DNA from: Xiphophorus maculatus
Taxonomy: Eukaryota > Chordata > Actinopteri > Cyprinodontiformes > Poeciliidae
Length of the DNA stretch: 64,000 nt
Direction: 5' to 3'
NCBI RefSeq assembly: GCF_002775205.1
Contig: NC_036454.1
Span: 1,154,382-1,218,381, forward strand
Shown: positions 36,701 to 47,400 of the stretch, piece after piece
Layout: every line of letters starts with the position of its first letter
How positions within the stretch are numbered: position 1 is the stretch's first letter
The notes under the pieces: generated by a model
Told to the model about the DNA's origin: nothing
Database searches by the model: none
The model's input: only the letters and a program-made list of their open reading frames with translations
Made by a program: the position numbers and the translations under genes

Positions 36701-39700
36701 GCGCGAAGCCCACTCCCCCCACAAAATGCCCATGGTCCGAGCTACAAAAGGTCCTTGGAGAGTTCTTAGAAAAAACAATAACCCTCCAAACAGAATGCAA
36801 CAAAAACAAAATCTAGGTGCACAATATTGCATTTCAACACACACAAAAAACAAAAACATAATGCTAGTAATAATAATCACAATAAACAAATTGGTAAAGA
36901 ATAAATAAAATATTTTCTTTTTTTTCCTTTTTTCTATTCCTTCCCCTTAAATTATAATACAAAAAAGGGGGGGTGCAAACCAGTGTGCAAAGACAATACT
37001 TGAAATGCAAGAAAGCCAACCTCAACTATCAGATCTGCAGCATTAGTGCAAGTTACATTAATGGTCCTTAATTAATGGTACTACAACAAAAGTGCCAATA
37101 AAGTCATAGCAATCCCCGCGCATAAACGCAAAAATTTGCCTTGGAAATGTCTGCCATAGGGCAAACATTCAAACGGAGTCAGGGATCACCGCATTTTTCA
37201 GCTTTTTCTCAACAAAGTCCATGGCGAGCGACGGATCTTCAAACCTCTGGACTTGCCCATTTGGAAGAGTAATCCGCAATATTGCCGGGTAGAAAAGACC
37301 AAATTTGACACCTGGACAGCAGAGCAGCTCCTTCTTCACTTTAGTAAAGGCAGTCCGTTTCTTGGCCACAGCAGCAGTGAAATCCGGGAAAACAGAAATC
37401 CTCCTCCCATTATAAATCAAAGGAGATGCTTCACTAGCCTTACGCAGGATTTCGTTACGTTGTTGAAACATATTCACTCTGGCGACGAAGGGACGCGGGG
37501 TTCCCCGTCCTTAGGTTCAGCACGGAGGGTCTGGTGAGCCCTGTCCAGTTAGGATAAACCCAGTAAATCCTGAAGTAAAGTAGCCACCCTTCCCTCAGAT
37601 CCTTCAGGCACACCGACCACCCGAACCTTATTCAGTCTCGACCGTCCTTCCAAGTCCTCGCATTTCTTTGATATGGATTCCACCATGTCCTTTAGCGAGG
37701 CAACGGTTGCTCCAAGGGCTGTTAGCTTGTCATCATGGTCAGTAGCCAAGCGCTCAAGGTCCGCAATAGCTTGTTCGTGTGAAGTAACTTTAGCTTCCAG
37801 CGGAGCAAGAGCCGTCGTAATCTCCCTTCTCACAGCCCCGGACACAATTTCGTCAAATTTACTCACAAGATCTGAGCGCACAGCCTCCAGCATCTCCTCC
37901 AAACGCTTTAGCAGATGCTCGTTAGCATCGAGTACTGGAGCGGCCTCGGGCTCAGGCGACAGGCGTGGTTTGCTGTGGCCTACCTTCGAGGTGTCGGATT
38001 TACCCCGGTTTGCCATGGTTTAATAAAATTACCAAAACAGGTTGAGCATAAATGTCATGTAGATTATGTAATGAACTAAAGCTGTAAAAAAAACTTCAAT
38101 AAATCGTGCTAAAAAAGGTTTAAATAGTCACATTCCTACGGAGCTCCGGCAGACACGTCCTACATGCTTGACGCTCCCGGAAGTCGGTTTTGGATTTTTA
38201 GATGATGTGATGCTTCCGGTTGGTCAGCCATCAGAGCTTTGATTATTGATGACATCTGCAGCACGGCCATTTTGTCTTCATCAGGAGGAAACTGCTTCCT
38301 GTTTGTATTTATTCAGTAATTCTGATCAAATCAGGAATAAAAACTAAACATCAGGCCTCAACATTTACCAACCAAAGGCAGGAAGCAGATTGTGTCGAGT
38401 CACTGCCTAAAACCAAACTGTACCGACCGATCGGTCAACCGGCTGATCGGTCAACCGGCTGATCGGTCAACCGGCTGATCGGTCAACTGGCCGATCAGTC
38501 AACCGGCCGATCGGTCAACAGATCAAATGTTTTGTTCTCCTCAGTTCTGCGCCGCTCGTTCTCTGAGGGTTCCTTGCTACAGGAAGCTCGATTGCCTCAC
38601 TTCCTGTCTGACAGCACCATCCACCATCTTAGACCTACATCGACCTTTGACCCAAGCTTCCCCCTTCCCTCCCGCCTGCCCCAGCTGACCAAGGAAGGAG
38701 CATCTCTGCACCACATGCTGCTGCTGCTCAATGGAGCCAAGGTAGAACCAGAACCAGAACCAGAAACACATACTCAGTCCAACAGCATGAAGCTATTGAG
38801 CGTACTACTGGTCTAACCAGTACAGACCAGTATGACCCAGTATGAGCCACCAGGTCAAGACTTTTCAATTATAAACAAGGTTCTAGCCCGGCTCTGTTAC
38901 CATGGTAACTGATGGGAAGCTTGATCTGGACAGTCAGACTGGTTCCCAATAACAAACCAGTTCAGCCAAATCAGGGACCAGTACAGCCCCCTGCAGCCTC
39001 ATTTTTGACCAGTTCAAACTGGTTTCAACCAGATTTTCTTTGTTTTGTTTCAAAGGAAGGAAAATCCAGCAACTTCAGGCTGAAGGCGAAGAGAACCAAA
39101 AGTTTGTAAGTCGACATCCATCTGCTGACTTTCTGTTCCTCGCTGCTCTTCATCACTTTTGAAGAACCCTGTAGAACCTTTGCAGAACCCTGTAGGACCT
39201 TTGTAGAACCATCTAGAACCATTGTAGAACCCTGTAGGACCTTTGTAGAACCATCTAGAACCTTTGTAGAATCCTGTAGGACCTTTGTAGAACCCTGTAG
39301 GACCTTTGAGGAACCATCTAGAACCTTTGTAGAACCCTGTAGGACCTTTGTAGAACCATGTAGGACCTTTGTAGAACCCTGTAGGACCTTTGTAGAACCA
39401 TCTAGACCCTTTGTAGAACCCTGTAGGACCTTTGAGGAACCTTGTAGGACCTTTGTAGAACCCTGTAGAACCTTTGAGGAACCCTGTAGGACCCTTTTAG
39501 AACCTTGTAGAACCTTTTAGGGACCCTGCAGGACCTTTGTAGAACCCTGTAGAACCTCTGTTGGACCCTTCCAGATTGCTCAACCTAGATGGCGCCCTTG
39601 GAGGACTGACTTTGGCCCCCTGCAGTTGGGTCCTGGTTCTCTTTGGTTCTCCTTGGTGGTGTTTGTTCTGTCATTCTTGGTTCTGTGTGACTCTGGTCGG

Positions 39701-40344
39701 TTGCTGGCACTACTGGACTGTTGGACGGATCTCTGCGTTCTCTTTCAGACCATCTGAAGGAGAGGTTATGCGATGGGCATACAGTCTGGAAGCTCTGCTG
39801 ACCAATCAGTGTAAGACTTCCTGTTTGCTTGGACCAATCAGCAGTCAGGTGAGAGCCGGTCTCCATTGGCTGACAGTGTCTCGTTCTCTTTGGTCAGATG
39901 GCGTGGCGGTGTTTCGTGACTTTCTGAGGTCAGAGTTCAGTGAGGAAAACCTGGACTTCTGGTTGGCAGTGGAGAAATTTAAAAGGACACCCTCCCTCAG
40001 TAAGATGGCCACCCAAGCTAGGAGGATCTATGACCAGTTCCTATCTCCATGTGCTGCGAGAAAGGTGAGGCGTTCTGTCAGCATCTGTTCTGATTGGGCC
40101 ACTAAATGGTCAGGTGACTCAACTCTTCCGTCTCCAGGTCAATGCGGACTCCACCAATCACAGCCTCAGTTTGGGTGTTAACCCCGCCTCCTTCCAGCGG
40201 GCGCAGGATCAGATCTTCAGCCTGATGGAGGCAGACAGTTACCCACGATTCCTCAAGTCCCACCTCTACGCCCAGCTGGCCAATCACAACACAGGCACGG
40301 CAGTGGAGCTGTCCAATCAGACTAATCAGTCTGTGATTGACTAG
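27773..40344 (+). CDS. rgs3: Regulator of G-protein signaling 3, PDZ-RGS3 form
   Basis: A GTPase-activating protein for Gi/Gq alpha subunits; the PDZ form links B-ephrins to G-protein signalling. Exons: 27773-27826, 29946-30027, 30234-30339, 30426-30522, 30731-31009, 31133-31216, 31489-31600, 31705-31874, 32016-32244, 38545-38741, 39056-39105, 39749-39810, 39898-40064, 40138-40344. The frame closes at 631 codons plus stop. Exon 1 encodes an 18-residue start (M, then LCRDC) the same length as the mammalian PDZ-RGS3 start. The PDZ domain has DGFGFTIF, VRVQAVDPGGPA and LRQGDSVLQLNG. Next are GNYQNC, PLDLCSPVRTL and a PH-like part (VLIFSDLLLLARED). An acidic exon, SFSEGSLLQEAR and the RGS box (FLRSEFSEENLDFWLAVEKFK, YPRFLKSHLY) follow. 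The acceptor at 30731 (GTGTAGAG) is the least certain. The 6.3-kb intron before 38545 is swollen by an L1. Confidence 0.93.
28155..28378. mobile_element. hAT-like MITE in rgs3 intron 1, perfect 8-bp TSD
   Basis: A 224-bp element starting CAGGGGTGGGCACTCCTGG and ending with its inverse CCAGGAGTGCCCACCCCTG. Inverted arms are about 45 bp. CACTAGAA flanks both ends exactly, as an hAT target duplication. It is non-coding. Confidence 0.93.
28480..29945 (+). other. rgs3 intron 1, remainder
   Basis: No exon is supported. 29330-29520 is rich in GCTAAT/TTAGC words. The rest is host-type sequence with AGAACC hexamers and no recognisable transposon. Confidence 0.5.
31361..31488 (+). repeat. 34-bp tandem repeat running into an rgs3 3' splice site
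   Basis: About 3.7 units of 34 bp (GTCTCTCAGCTCCTCCC core). The last unit changes from CTGTCTTTGGG to CTGTCTCCAG, which is the acceptor for the exon at 31489. The polypyrimidine tract is therefore itself a repeat unit. Confidence 0.9.
32800..36537 (-). pseudogene. L1 ORF2 (endonuclease/reverse transcriptase), broken
   Basis: The start at 36537 (MALLLGQDLQFASFN) is followed by a frameshift. The endonuclease has FLQETHLRK, NVYAPNWDDEAF and GGDFNCW. The linker has RSGAQFFEHGDKASKLLAHQ. The RT has GGKCPGPDGYPSEFYKAFW, YRPISLLNADFK, DQTGFVQNRHS and ISLDAEKAFDRVE, then a gap, then TRQGCPLSPLLFALAIEPLA. The YADD catalytic box is absent: sequence jumps from AIRRYSLY to a downstream segment near 34475, apparently by internal deletion. 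The C-terminal domain is long and open (33929-32991, with the Cys-His motif CDRCQQSPANLIHMFWLC). Confidence 0.88.
34009..34243. mobile_element. MITE nested in the rgs3-intron L1
   Basis: Inverted arms begin ATTGTCTACAGCAGC and continue TTTCCCAATTCCGG and GTCCTCAGGCCTCC, about 60 bp with few mismatches. It interrupts the L1 ORF2 frame between the palm/thumb part and the C-terminal domain, so it inserted after the L1 did. Its exact outer limits are unclear because part of the inverted arm may be L1 sequence. Confidence 0.8.
37169..38016 (-). pseudogene. L1 ORF1 (coiled-coil nucleic-acid-binding protein), frameshifted
   Basis: The 38016-37549 part starts MANRGKSDTSKVGHSKPRL and has a long heptad-rich coiled coil (LLKRLEEMLEAV; LERLATDHDDKLTAL). 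It then has the RRM-like start RLNKVRVVGVPEGSEG. The frame breaks near 37550. 37477-37169 continues as the C-terminal domain (RRISVFPDFTAAVAKKR; LRITLPNGQ). The order coiled coil, RRM, CTD matches L1 ORF1p (Transposase_22 family). At least one frameshift separates the two parts. Confidence 0.85.
38413..38520 (+). repeat. 16-bp CGGTCAACCGGCTGAT tandem repeat before an rgs3 exon
   Basis: About six units, each carrying the palindromic CGATCG/GATCGG and CCGG words. It ends about 25 bp upstream of the exon at 38545. Confidence 0.85.
39165..39565 (+). repeat. 21-bp minisatellite (CCTTTGTAGAACCCTGTAGGA), rgs3 intron
   Basis: About 19 imperfect units between the short exon 39056-39105 and the exon at 39749. 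Variants exchange CCCTGTAGGA for CATCTAGAA. No coding role. Confidence 0.9.
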
Positions 40345-41238
40345 CCAGATGCATCATGGGACCTGTAGTTCATAGATTCTGATTAATACTAAATATTTTA
40401 GTGTGCCTTCTCTCACAAAACATTGCACGTTTTTATCAAAAATTTATAAAACTTTAGTTTTAATCTCCTTCCTTTCTGTCACTGATCAGGGGCCTCATGT
40501 TTTGTTTTGTTTTTATTTAACACTGAACAACAATAAAAAAAAAGTAAAATAAAAATATAAATAAACAAATTTGTCAGACATCAAACAGAGAGAAAGCAGA
40601 ACGAAAAAAACAAACAGAAAAAGAAAAAGAGGTTTTAGTTCTCAAATAAATTCCGGTTGTTATAGAACTGTATTTATTCCTGCTTGTTTTTCATCAGTTT
40701 TAGGTTCTGCAGTGATTTTTGTCCATTAAAAGGTTTTTAAAAGCTGAAAAGTCAGGATTTCTATTTCCCCATTTACAGGAGTGGATGGAGAATCTGGTGA
40801 GGATCAGCAGGTTGTGAGGAATGAGGTTCTTCTGTCTCTGTGGGTCCAAATATTAGATCCTCTCTTTTTAAGGGATGATGGAGGAAAGTTTGGATGAGAT
40901 CCAGTCCTGAAAGTTCCTCCAAAATGTTCCAGTTTGCACACAATAGAAAAAGAGACGATCTGTTGTTTCAGTCGTTGTCACAAAAGGTCCAGCTGTTGGT
41001 ATCAAAGTTGAATCTTTGTCTTAATAATTCCCTGGATGGAAAAAAGTTATTGAGAATTTTAAAATGAACTTCTTTAGCTTTAGGACTTAGAGGAGATTTA
41101 AGGTCAGCGGTTCTCCACTTATTAACCTCTGAATCAGAAAACAAATTTAAAATGGAGTTTTTATTTGGTCGGACAGGAAATGTAAAGTTAGTTAGATGCT
41201 GACGCATCGGTTTGTAAGGATTACTTTTGTCCAAAAGG

Positions 41239-41631
41239 GTTATGATCTGTGTTTTTTTCTGTGTTGATTTGAGTTCTTCTGTGTATTTATTTTGGGTTTC
41301 TGTCTCTGAGTCTCCCTGTTGTCCTGTCTCCCCTTGATTATTCCCAGGTGTGTCTCGTTTCCTAGATTACCCCCTGTGGATTTAACCCCACCTGTGTTCC
41401 TTGTTCCTCGTTGGGTCCTTGTCTGAGTTGGTGTTTTGTCTAACGTCATTTTCTATCCAACCTGTCATTCTTTCCACTCGTTTACTAGTTGCTACCGGCG
41501 TTGAGCCCTGGCGTCCGCTCAGCTGTGCTGCCTGTGTTTATGGACTATTATTTATCATTAAACAACCATCAATCATCTGACCTGGGTCTCATAGCGTCTG
41601 CTTCACCGTCCATCACCCGCACTTCATGACA
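41239..41631 (+). mobile_element. Solo LTR (Ty3/gypsy-like family) inside an L1
   Basis: It shares long stretches with the LTR at 63487-63808: TTGTCCTGTC, CCCTTGATT(A/G)TTCCCAGGTG, CACCTGTGTTCCTTGTTCCTCG and an end in TTCATGACA. It is flanked by AAAAGG at 41233-41238 and 41632-41637. Removing it with one copy restores continuity of the L1 frame. No internal retroviral-type sequence remains, so it is a recombination-generated solo LTR. Confidence 0.85.
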
Positions 41632-43289
41632 AAAAGGTTAAATCCAAACAGTTGAAGTAACTGAAGGTTAGCTGATTGAATGTTTATATTTTAACCAGAT
41701 ATTTGACTGCAGAGGGGTCAGAGGTCATTACTGTGTTAAACTGAGTATCTGAGCAGTCCAAATTATACAATAAGCAAAATTCATCTTAAGACAACCAATC
41801 TCTACTGTCATTAAGAAAATGTCTTCTGGACCAAATACCTTTTTCCATCCAGTGATCCAAACACAGAGATGATTCCTGTGTAACACAGATCTGTTGTTCC
41901 AGATGGAGTTTGGTGAGGAGTGAAGTTGTGTGTGTACATTAGTTTCCAACACAACAAAACCTGCTTGTAAAGGCAGATATCTTAACAGGAAGTCTGTTGA
42001 CACCAAAGTCACATCTAAGAACAAAATCTATGCATCCAATTTTTTTAAACAAACCTTTGGTAAGACAAAACCAGAAACTATTTCTATTCATTAGAAAAGA
42101 TTTCAACCAGTTTACCTTTAAGACCGCATTTAAACAGTCAAAGTCAACAGCTTGTAAACCTCCATCTTTAACGTCTTTAACCAGATTTGCTTTCTTTAAG
42201 TAGTGGACTCGATTTTTCCCGATGAAATTAAAGTTCAGCTGATTTATAGCTTTAATGTATTTGTTAGGTTTGGTTCAACAGGTTCTCCCAAACAGGCTCA
42301 GATCTCTTTGGAGCTTCTATTTAACTGAGATTTGCAATTCTGTATTTTATTCTCTATGTTAACAGTTTCACTGCGTTTAGCATCTTTAGTCATTAAAATT
42401 CCCAGATATTTAACTGAGGATTTAATGGGATACTATAAGCTTCCATCAGATCAGAGCCATGAGTCGCCATCAGTTCACATTTCTGCAGGTTAAAGGTCAA
42501 TCCTGATGCTTTGGAGAAAGTATTAATTAACTCAAGTACTTTAGGGGTTTGGTCTAGACTCTTCAAAAAACTGTGGTGTCATCAGCTAGTTGACTGATTA
42601 TAATTGGTCATCTAAAACTTTCAATTTGGGTCTGTTTGAGTTTTTTATGAAAATACTCATAATTTCAACAGCTAAGATGAAGAGAAACAGGGAAATATTG
42701 CAGCCCTGTTTTACTCCCCTATTAATGGAGAACCGTGGAGACGCACCGTGTGGCAGAGCAGCTGAACTTGTTATAAAAGCTTTTTATTATTCTGCAGAAG
42801 TTTGGTCCAAATCCAAACATGTGTAAAACTTTGAAAAGAAACTGATGTTCCAACATATCAAAGGCTTTGTAGAAATCTAGGAAAAGGATGAAGCCTTTAT
42901 CCTCAGTCAGGTCACTGTACTGGAGTAAATCCTGCACCAGCCTGATGTTATCATGTATAGATCTTCTGGACATAAAACCTGTCTGTGTTTCAGAAATTAC
43001 GTCTTTAAGGCCAGTCTTTAATCTGTTTGTATAGATATACGTCAGTAGTTTATAATCACAGTGTAGAAGGTGGTTGTCTAGAACCTTGTTGTCTCTTCCT
43101 GTTTGGGTTTCAGGGTGATGACTTCCTGTTTCACGGTGTGTGGAAGTGAATTATCACACAAGATCTCTTTAAAAACCTGGAATATAAATTCTCTGAGAAC
43201 ATCCCAGAAGTTTCTGTAGAAACTGGCAGTAAGGCCATCAGAGCCAGGAGATTTATCCAGCTTCAAGCACATGGTGGCGCTGTCTAGTT

Positions 43290-43330
43290 CTTCCATATTA
43301 TATAACCCTAACCCTAACCCTTCCATATTA
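43290..43330. repeat. Interstitial telomeric repeats between 11-bp direct repeats
   Basis: CCCTAACCCTAACCC (43306-43320) lies between two copies of CTTCCATATTA (43290-43300 and 43320-43330, sharing one C with the array). The insert adds 30 bp to the old L1. Confidence 0.8.
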
Positions 43331-43851
43331 ATATCTTTGTCGCAGTTTTCCTTGAAATCATCAGAGATTTGAGGGACAAAGTCTTTGACTTGGTCTAGCA
43401 GAAGGTCGCAGTCTGGGGTTGAAAAAGAAGAGCAATAAAGGTTTTGGTAAAAGTTGCTCATTTCTTTTGCCATTAGAATTTGGTCGGTACATTCATTGTT
43501 GTTAATAATAAGGGATTGAATGTGCTTTTTAACTTGCCTCCTCTTTTCCAGCCTGCAGAAGTATGAGCTGTTTTTTCCCTTCCTGAATCCACGCAGCTCT
43601 GGATCTGACAAAAGCTCTTTTCTTTCGTTGATTGAGTCTAATTTAGCTTGTAGGTCACGAGGTTATTTTTGTCAGCATCAGTCAACATTTGTTTAACACA
43701 TAGTAGGTTTAACTCTTTAACTAACCTTACTGCTTCCAGGCCGTTGTTTCTTTTTAGGTTTTTGCTGAAAGAGATAGAGTAAGCCTGTATCTTATATTTT
43801 AGGTATTCCCATTTTTTAGTGTAGGTTATTATTGAATCGTCTAACAGAATC

Positions 43852-44310
43852 TGTAGTGGCTACTTGTTCTTTTCTATAAAGCCACTATATTGATAAATTA
43901 GCTTCAGTTTTCTTTGTTAGTATCGGTTAGCTTATCTCTTCTTAGTTGACGCGTTTCTGTTCATTGATATGTCTTGTGCATTAAATAATAAACAATACTT
44001 ACGGTTCCACACAAAGTATGAACTTTACTTTCTTTGGCATAACATGAAAATTATTTTGTCTTGCACAGCATCCTTAAAATTAACGGTCAAAAACTGTGTA
44101 GAGGTTAAGCGACCACACTTCATCCAACATTCTTTTCTTTTTTACTCTTAAGTGACACCGCCCTTTTTATATATACAATTGTGTCCTTTAGGTGGCGCTG
44201 TTTTATAAAAAACATAGTAAAATAAAACCTTACTGTAAAGACAATATCTAAATATGCAAAAAGCATACAAAAAAGAAACAATGTTAAAACTAACATTTTT
44301 GGCTCTTACA
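43852..44310 (-). repeat. 3' LTR of the BEL/Pao element
   Basis: 459 bp, directly repeated at 50551-51012. Bounded by GAATC on the outer side and the polypurine tract on the inner side. Confidence 0.97.
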
Positions 44311-44421
44311 TTTCCGGCCCCATAATTGCACATGGAGAAAACATGTCAATTATATAACATAACTTTAGCAAGAGCAAAAACATAGAATATATTCAAAAAA
44401 AAAGAAGTGATGTAACTGTCT

Positions 44422-47400
44422 CTATACAATGTCCTTCTTATGAATCAAGCATAACTTGTCAATGGGTCTTTCCAAAGTGTTGGTCATTGTTTTCACCAGA
44501 ACCCTGCGAACTAGACCCTTCTTATCTGGCAAAGTTTTTAGGACTCTTCCCATGACCCATGCATTCCTGGGAGCAGTTTGATCCATGATTAGGACAACAT
44601 CATCAGTGGCGAGGTTTTCTTTAATTTGAAACCACTTCTGACGTTCTTGAAGAATGGGAAGATACTCTTTTGTCCACCGTTTCCAAAATAGGTCAGCAAT
44701 ATACTGAGACTGCCTCCATCTTCTGCGAGCATAAAGATCTGCCTGTTGAAACAGTCCAGATGGTAACAGAGGTTGCTTTTTCAGTAACAGCAAATGGTTT
44801 GGAGTCAACGGTTCAATGTCATTAGGATCATCCGAAACACTTGTTATAGGTCTTGCATTAATGATGGCTTCGACCTCACAGAACACCGTTTGGAGACCTT
44901 CATCATCAAGCATCTGCTGTTTCAGCACAGAGCTTAGCACTCTTTTCACAGTTCGAACCTGCCTCTCCCAAACTCCACCATGATGAGAGCCGCCTGGTGG
45001 ATTAAATATCCACTGAATTCCATTTTGTCTCAGTGTATCTTCAATTTTTGATTGGTTCCACTGCTCAATAGACTCGCACAACTGTCTTTCAGCACCAACA
45101 AAGTTAGTGCCATTGTCTGAGCGAAGCACCATAACTTGTCCTCTTCGACACATAAATCTCCGTATTGCATTTATACAAGAGTCTGTGTCCAGTGAATGAG
45201 CCACTTCTATATGCACGGCTCTGATTGCAAGGCATGTAAATAGGACACCATATCTTTTAACATTACTCCGTCCTCTCTTTATTTCGATTGGTCCAAAGAA
45301 GTCGACACCTGTATTAGTGAAGGGTGGTGAATCAGGCAAAACCCGATCTTGTGGTAAGTCAGACATTTTTTGTTCTCCTGGTTTTCCATGAAGCTTTCGA
45401 CAAACAGCACAGTTTGAAAGCAACTTCCTTACTGCTGAATGTGCCTTAGGAATCCAATATTTCTGTCGTAGTTGAGAAAGCACATAGTTTCTTCCACTGT
45501 GTCCTGATTGCTCATGAATATTCCTGAGAATGAGTCTTGATATGTGCATGTCTTTTGAGAGAATAGCAGGATGTACAGCCTCTTCAGACATGGCTGAATT
45601 ACAAAGTCTGCCACCAACTCTCAGCATGTTATCAATAAGGAGAGGATCTAATTTATAGATCTCACTGTTTCTTTTCACGCAAACGCCTTTTTGCAAAGAT
45701 GAGATTTCTTCTGGAAACCGTTGGCATTGACTATACTGAACAACTGCCCTTTCTGCATCTTGTAGATTTTGTACTGATAGTGGATTCATTTTCATTTTAG
45801 TCTTGTACTCATTCATCCTCTTGACCATATCTGCGTTACTGGTTGTCTTTTGGATGAGTTGTCTTTGCTGGCTAAGTTGTAATAAGATTTCTTTGAGCCT
45901 TAGCATCCATGCTATAGCCTTTTTTAACTTGTACCAGCTGGAATAGTACTCAATCAGTTGGTTAATAGGGCATGGAGCACTTGTTGTCAATGTTAAGTTT
46001 ACTTTTAGTTTCTTCTTCAACTCAACATCATCTTGGTCCACAAGTTTACTTTCATGACCTTCTGGCCATGACTCTTCCAGACTTTGAAGAAATGTTGGGC
46101 CGTTTATCCATTTCTCATTTTTCATAAAGTCTTCTGCTGTCAACCCACGTGATGCACAGTCTGCTGGATTGAGGGAAGTATTAACATATCTCCACTGAGA
46201 TGGTTTTGTGTTTTCCCTTATAATTGCAACTCTATTTGCAACAAAAGTTTTGAATCTGTGTGTTTCAGATGAGATGTAAGATAACACTGTAGTGCTGTCA
46301 GTCCAAAACTGGGAGTCTTGTAAGTCGAGTTGCATTTCTTTCCTCAACATTTTGTCCATTTTTACAGCAACGACAGCAGCTGCAAGTTCCATTCTTGGTA
46401 TTGTAGTCTGCTTTATCGGTGCAACACGGGCCTTTCCTATGATGAAAGCAGAATGGAATTTTCCTTCTTCATTCTTTAAGCTGAGATATGTGACAGTTCC
46501 GTATCCCAACTCACTTGCATCAGAGAAATGATGCAGTTTAGCTGTAATGGCAGACTTGAACTCAGGTGGTTTTATGCATCTGTTAATGTTGAAGCTTGAA
46601 AGCAAGTCAAGCTCATCTAGCCACTTTTTCCATTTTCTTGCAAATTCTTCAGGTATTTCTTCATCCCATCCAAGTTTGTTCTTGCACATCTGTTGGAGAA
46701 GAGTTTTTGGGAGAAGGGTGACGGGTGCTAGAAAACCCAGTGGATCATAAATAGAACTCACCACCGAGAGAAGTCCTCTTCTTGTCATCGGTCTGGTTTT
46801 CACATTGATAGTAAATGTGAAAGCATCACTTTCAGTGCACCATTGAACTCCTAGCGTTCTTTCCTTAGGTAATGTGTCATTACTTAGGTCCAGATCTTTG
46901 AACTCCTTTGCTCTCTCTTCTTCGGGGATGGTAGCCAACAGTTCACGGCTGTTGCTTGCCCATTTAGTTAGATGAAACCCTCCTGTGGCACACAATGCAG
47001 TTAATTCTTCAACCATAACAATGGCTTTAGCAGTGGTATCCACAGCCTTAAGGCAGTCATCAACATAAAAGTTATTTAGTACAGTTTCCACTGTTTCTGA
47101 TGATGATTTGCTTTGATTATCCTCAGCTGTTCTCCTTAGTGCAAACATAGCACAACTAGGTGAAGATGTGGCACCAAATGGATGGACAATCATCTTAAAC
47201 TCTTCTAGAGTTCTTGTGAAGTCACCTTCAGGCCACCACAAGAACCTCAAAAGGTCTGTGTCTTCATTTGCAACCTTTACTTGATGATACATTGCTTGAA
47301 TGTCTGCTGTCATTGCAATAGGACCCTGCCTGAACCGGGTGAGGACTCCAATGAGGGAGTTAGCAAGGTCAGGTCCCTGTAGCAGTATGTCATTTAGGGA

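Larger units (their letters stand above)
32478..38185 (-). mobile_element. Near full-length L1-like LINE inserted antisense in an rgs3 intron
   Basis: GGTTTTGGATTTTT occurs at 32464-32477 and again at 38186-38199: a 14-bp target-site duplication that defines both ends. A T-run at the low end is the element's poly(A) tail on the minus strand. Minus-strand order: 5' UTR, ORF1 (38016-37169), ORF2 with endonuclease, reverse transcriptase and C-terminal domain (36537 to about 32800). A MITE is nested at 34009-34243. Frameshifts and a deletion over the RT active site make it non-autonomous. It is antisense to rgs3. Confidence 0.93.
40499..43851 (-). mobile_element. Old L1-like LINE, 3' part, hosting later insertions
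   Basis: The 3' end near 40499 is T-rich on the plus strand. Minus-strand pieces include the linker with GFRKGKNSSYFCRLEKRRQVKK (43611-43078), RT with LDKSPGSDGLTASFYRNFW, a diverged RT part (42973-42722, FLDFYKAFDMLEHQFL) and C-terminal stretches to 40968. It is interrupted by a solo LTR at 41239-41631 and a 30-bp telomere-repeat insertion. Its 5' portion continues at 51018-51350, beyond the BEL/Pao insertion. Frameshifts are numerous. Confidence 0.85.
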
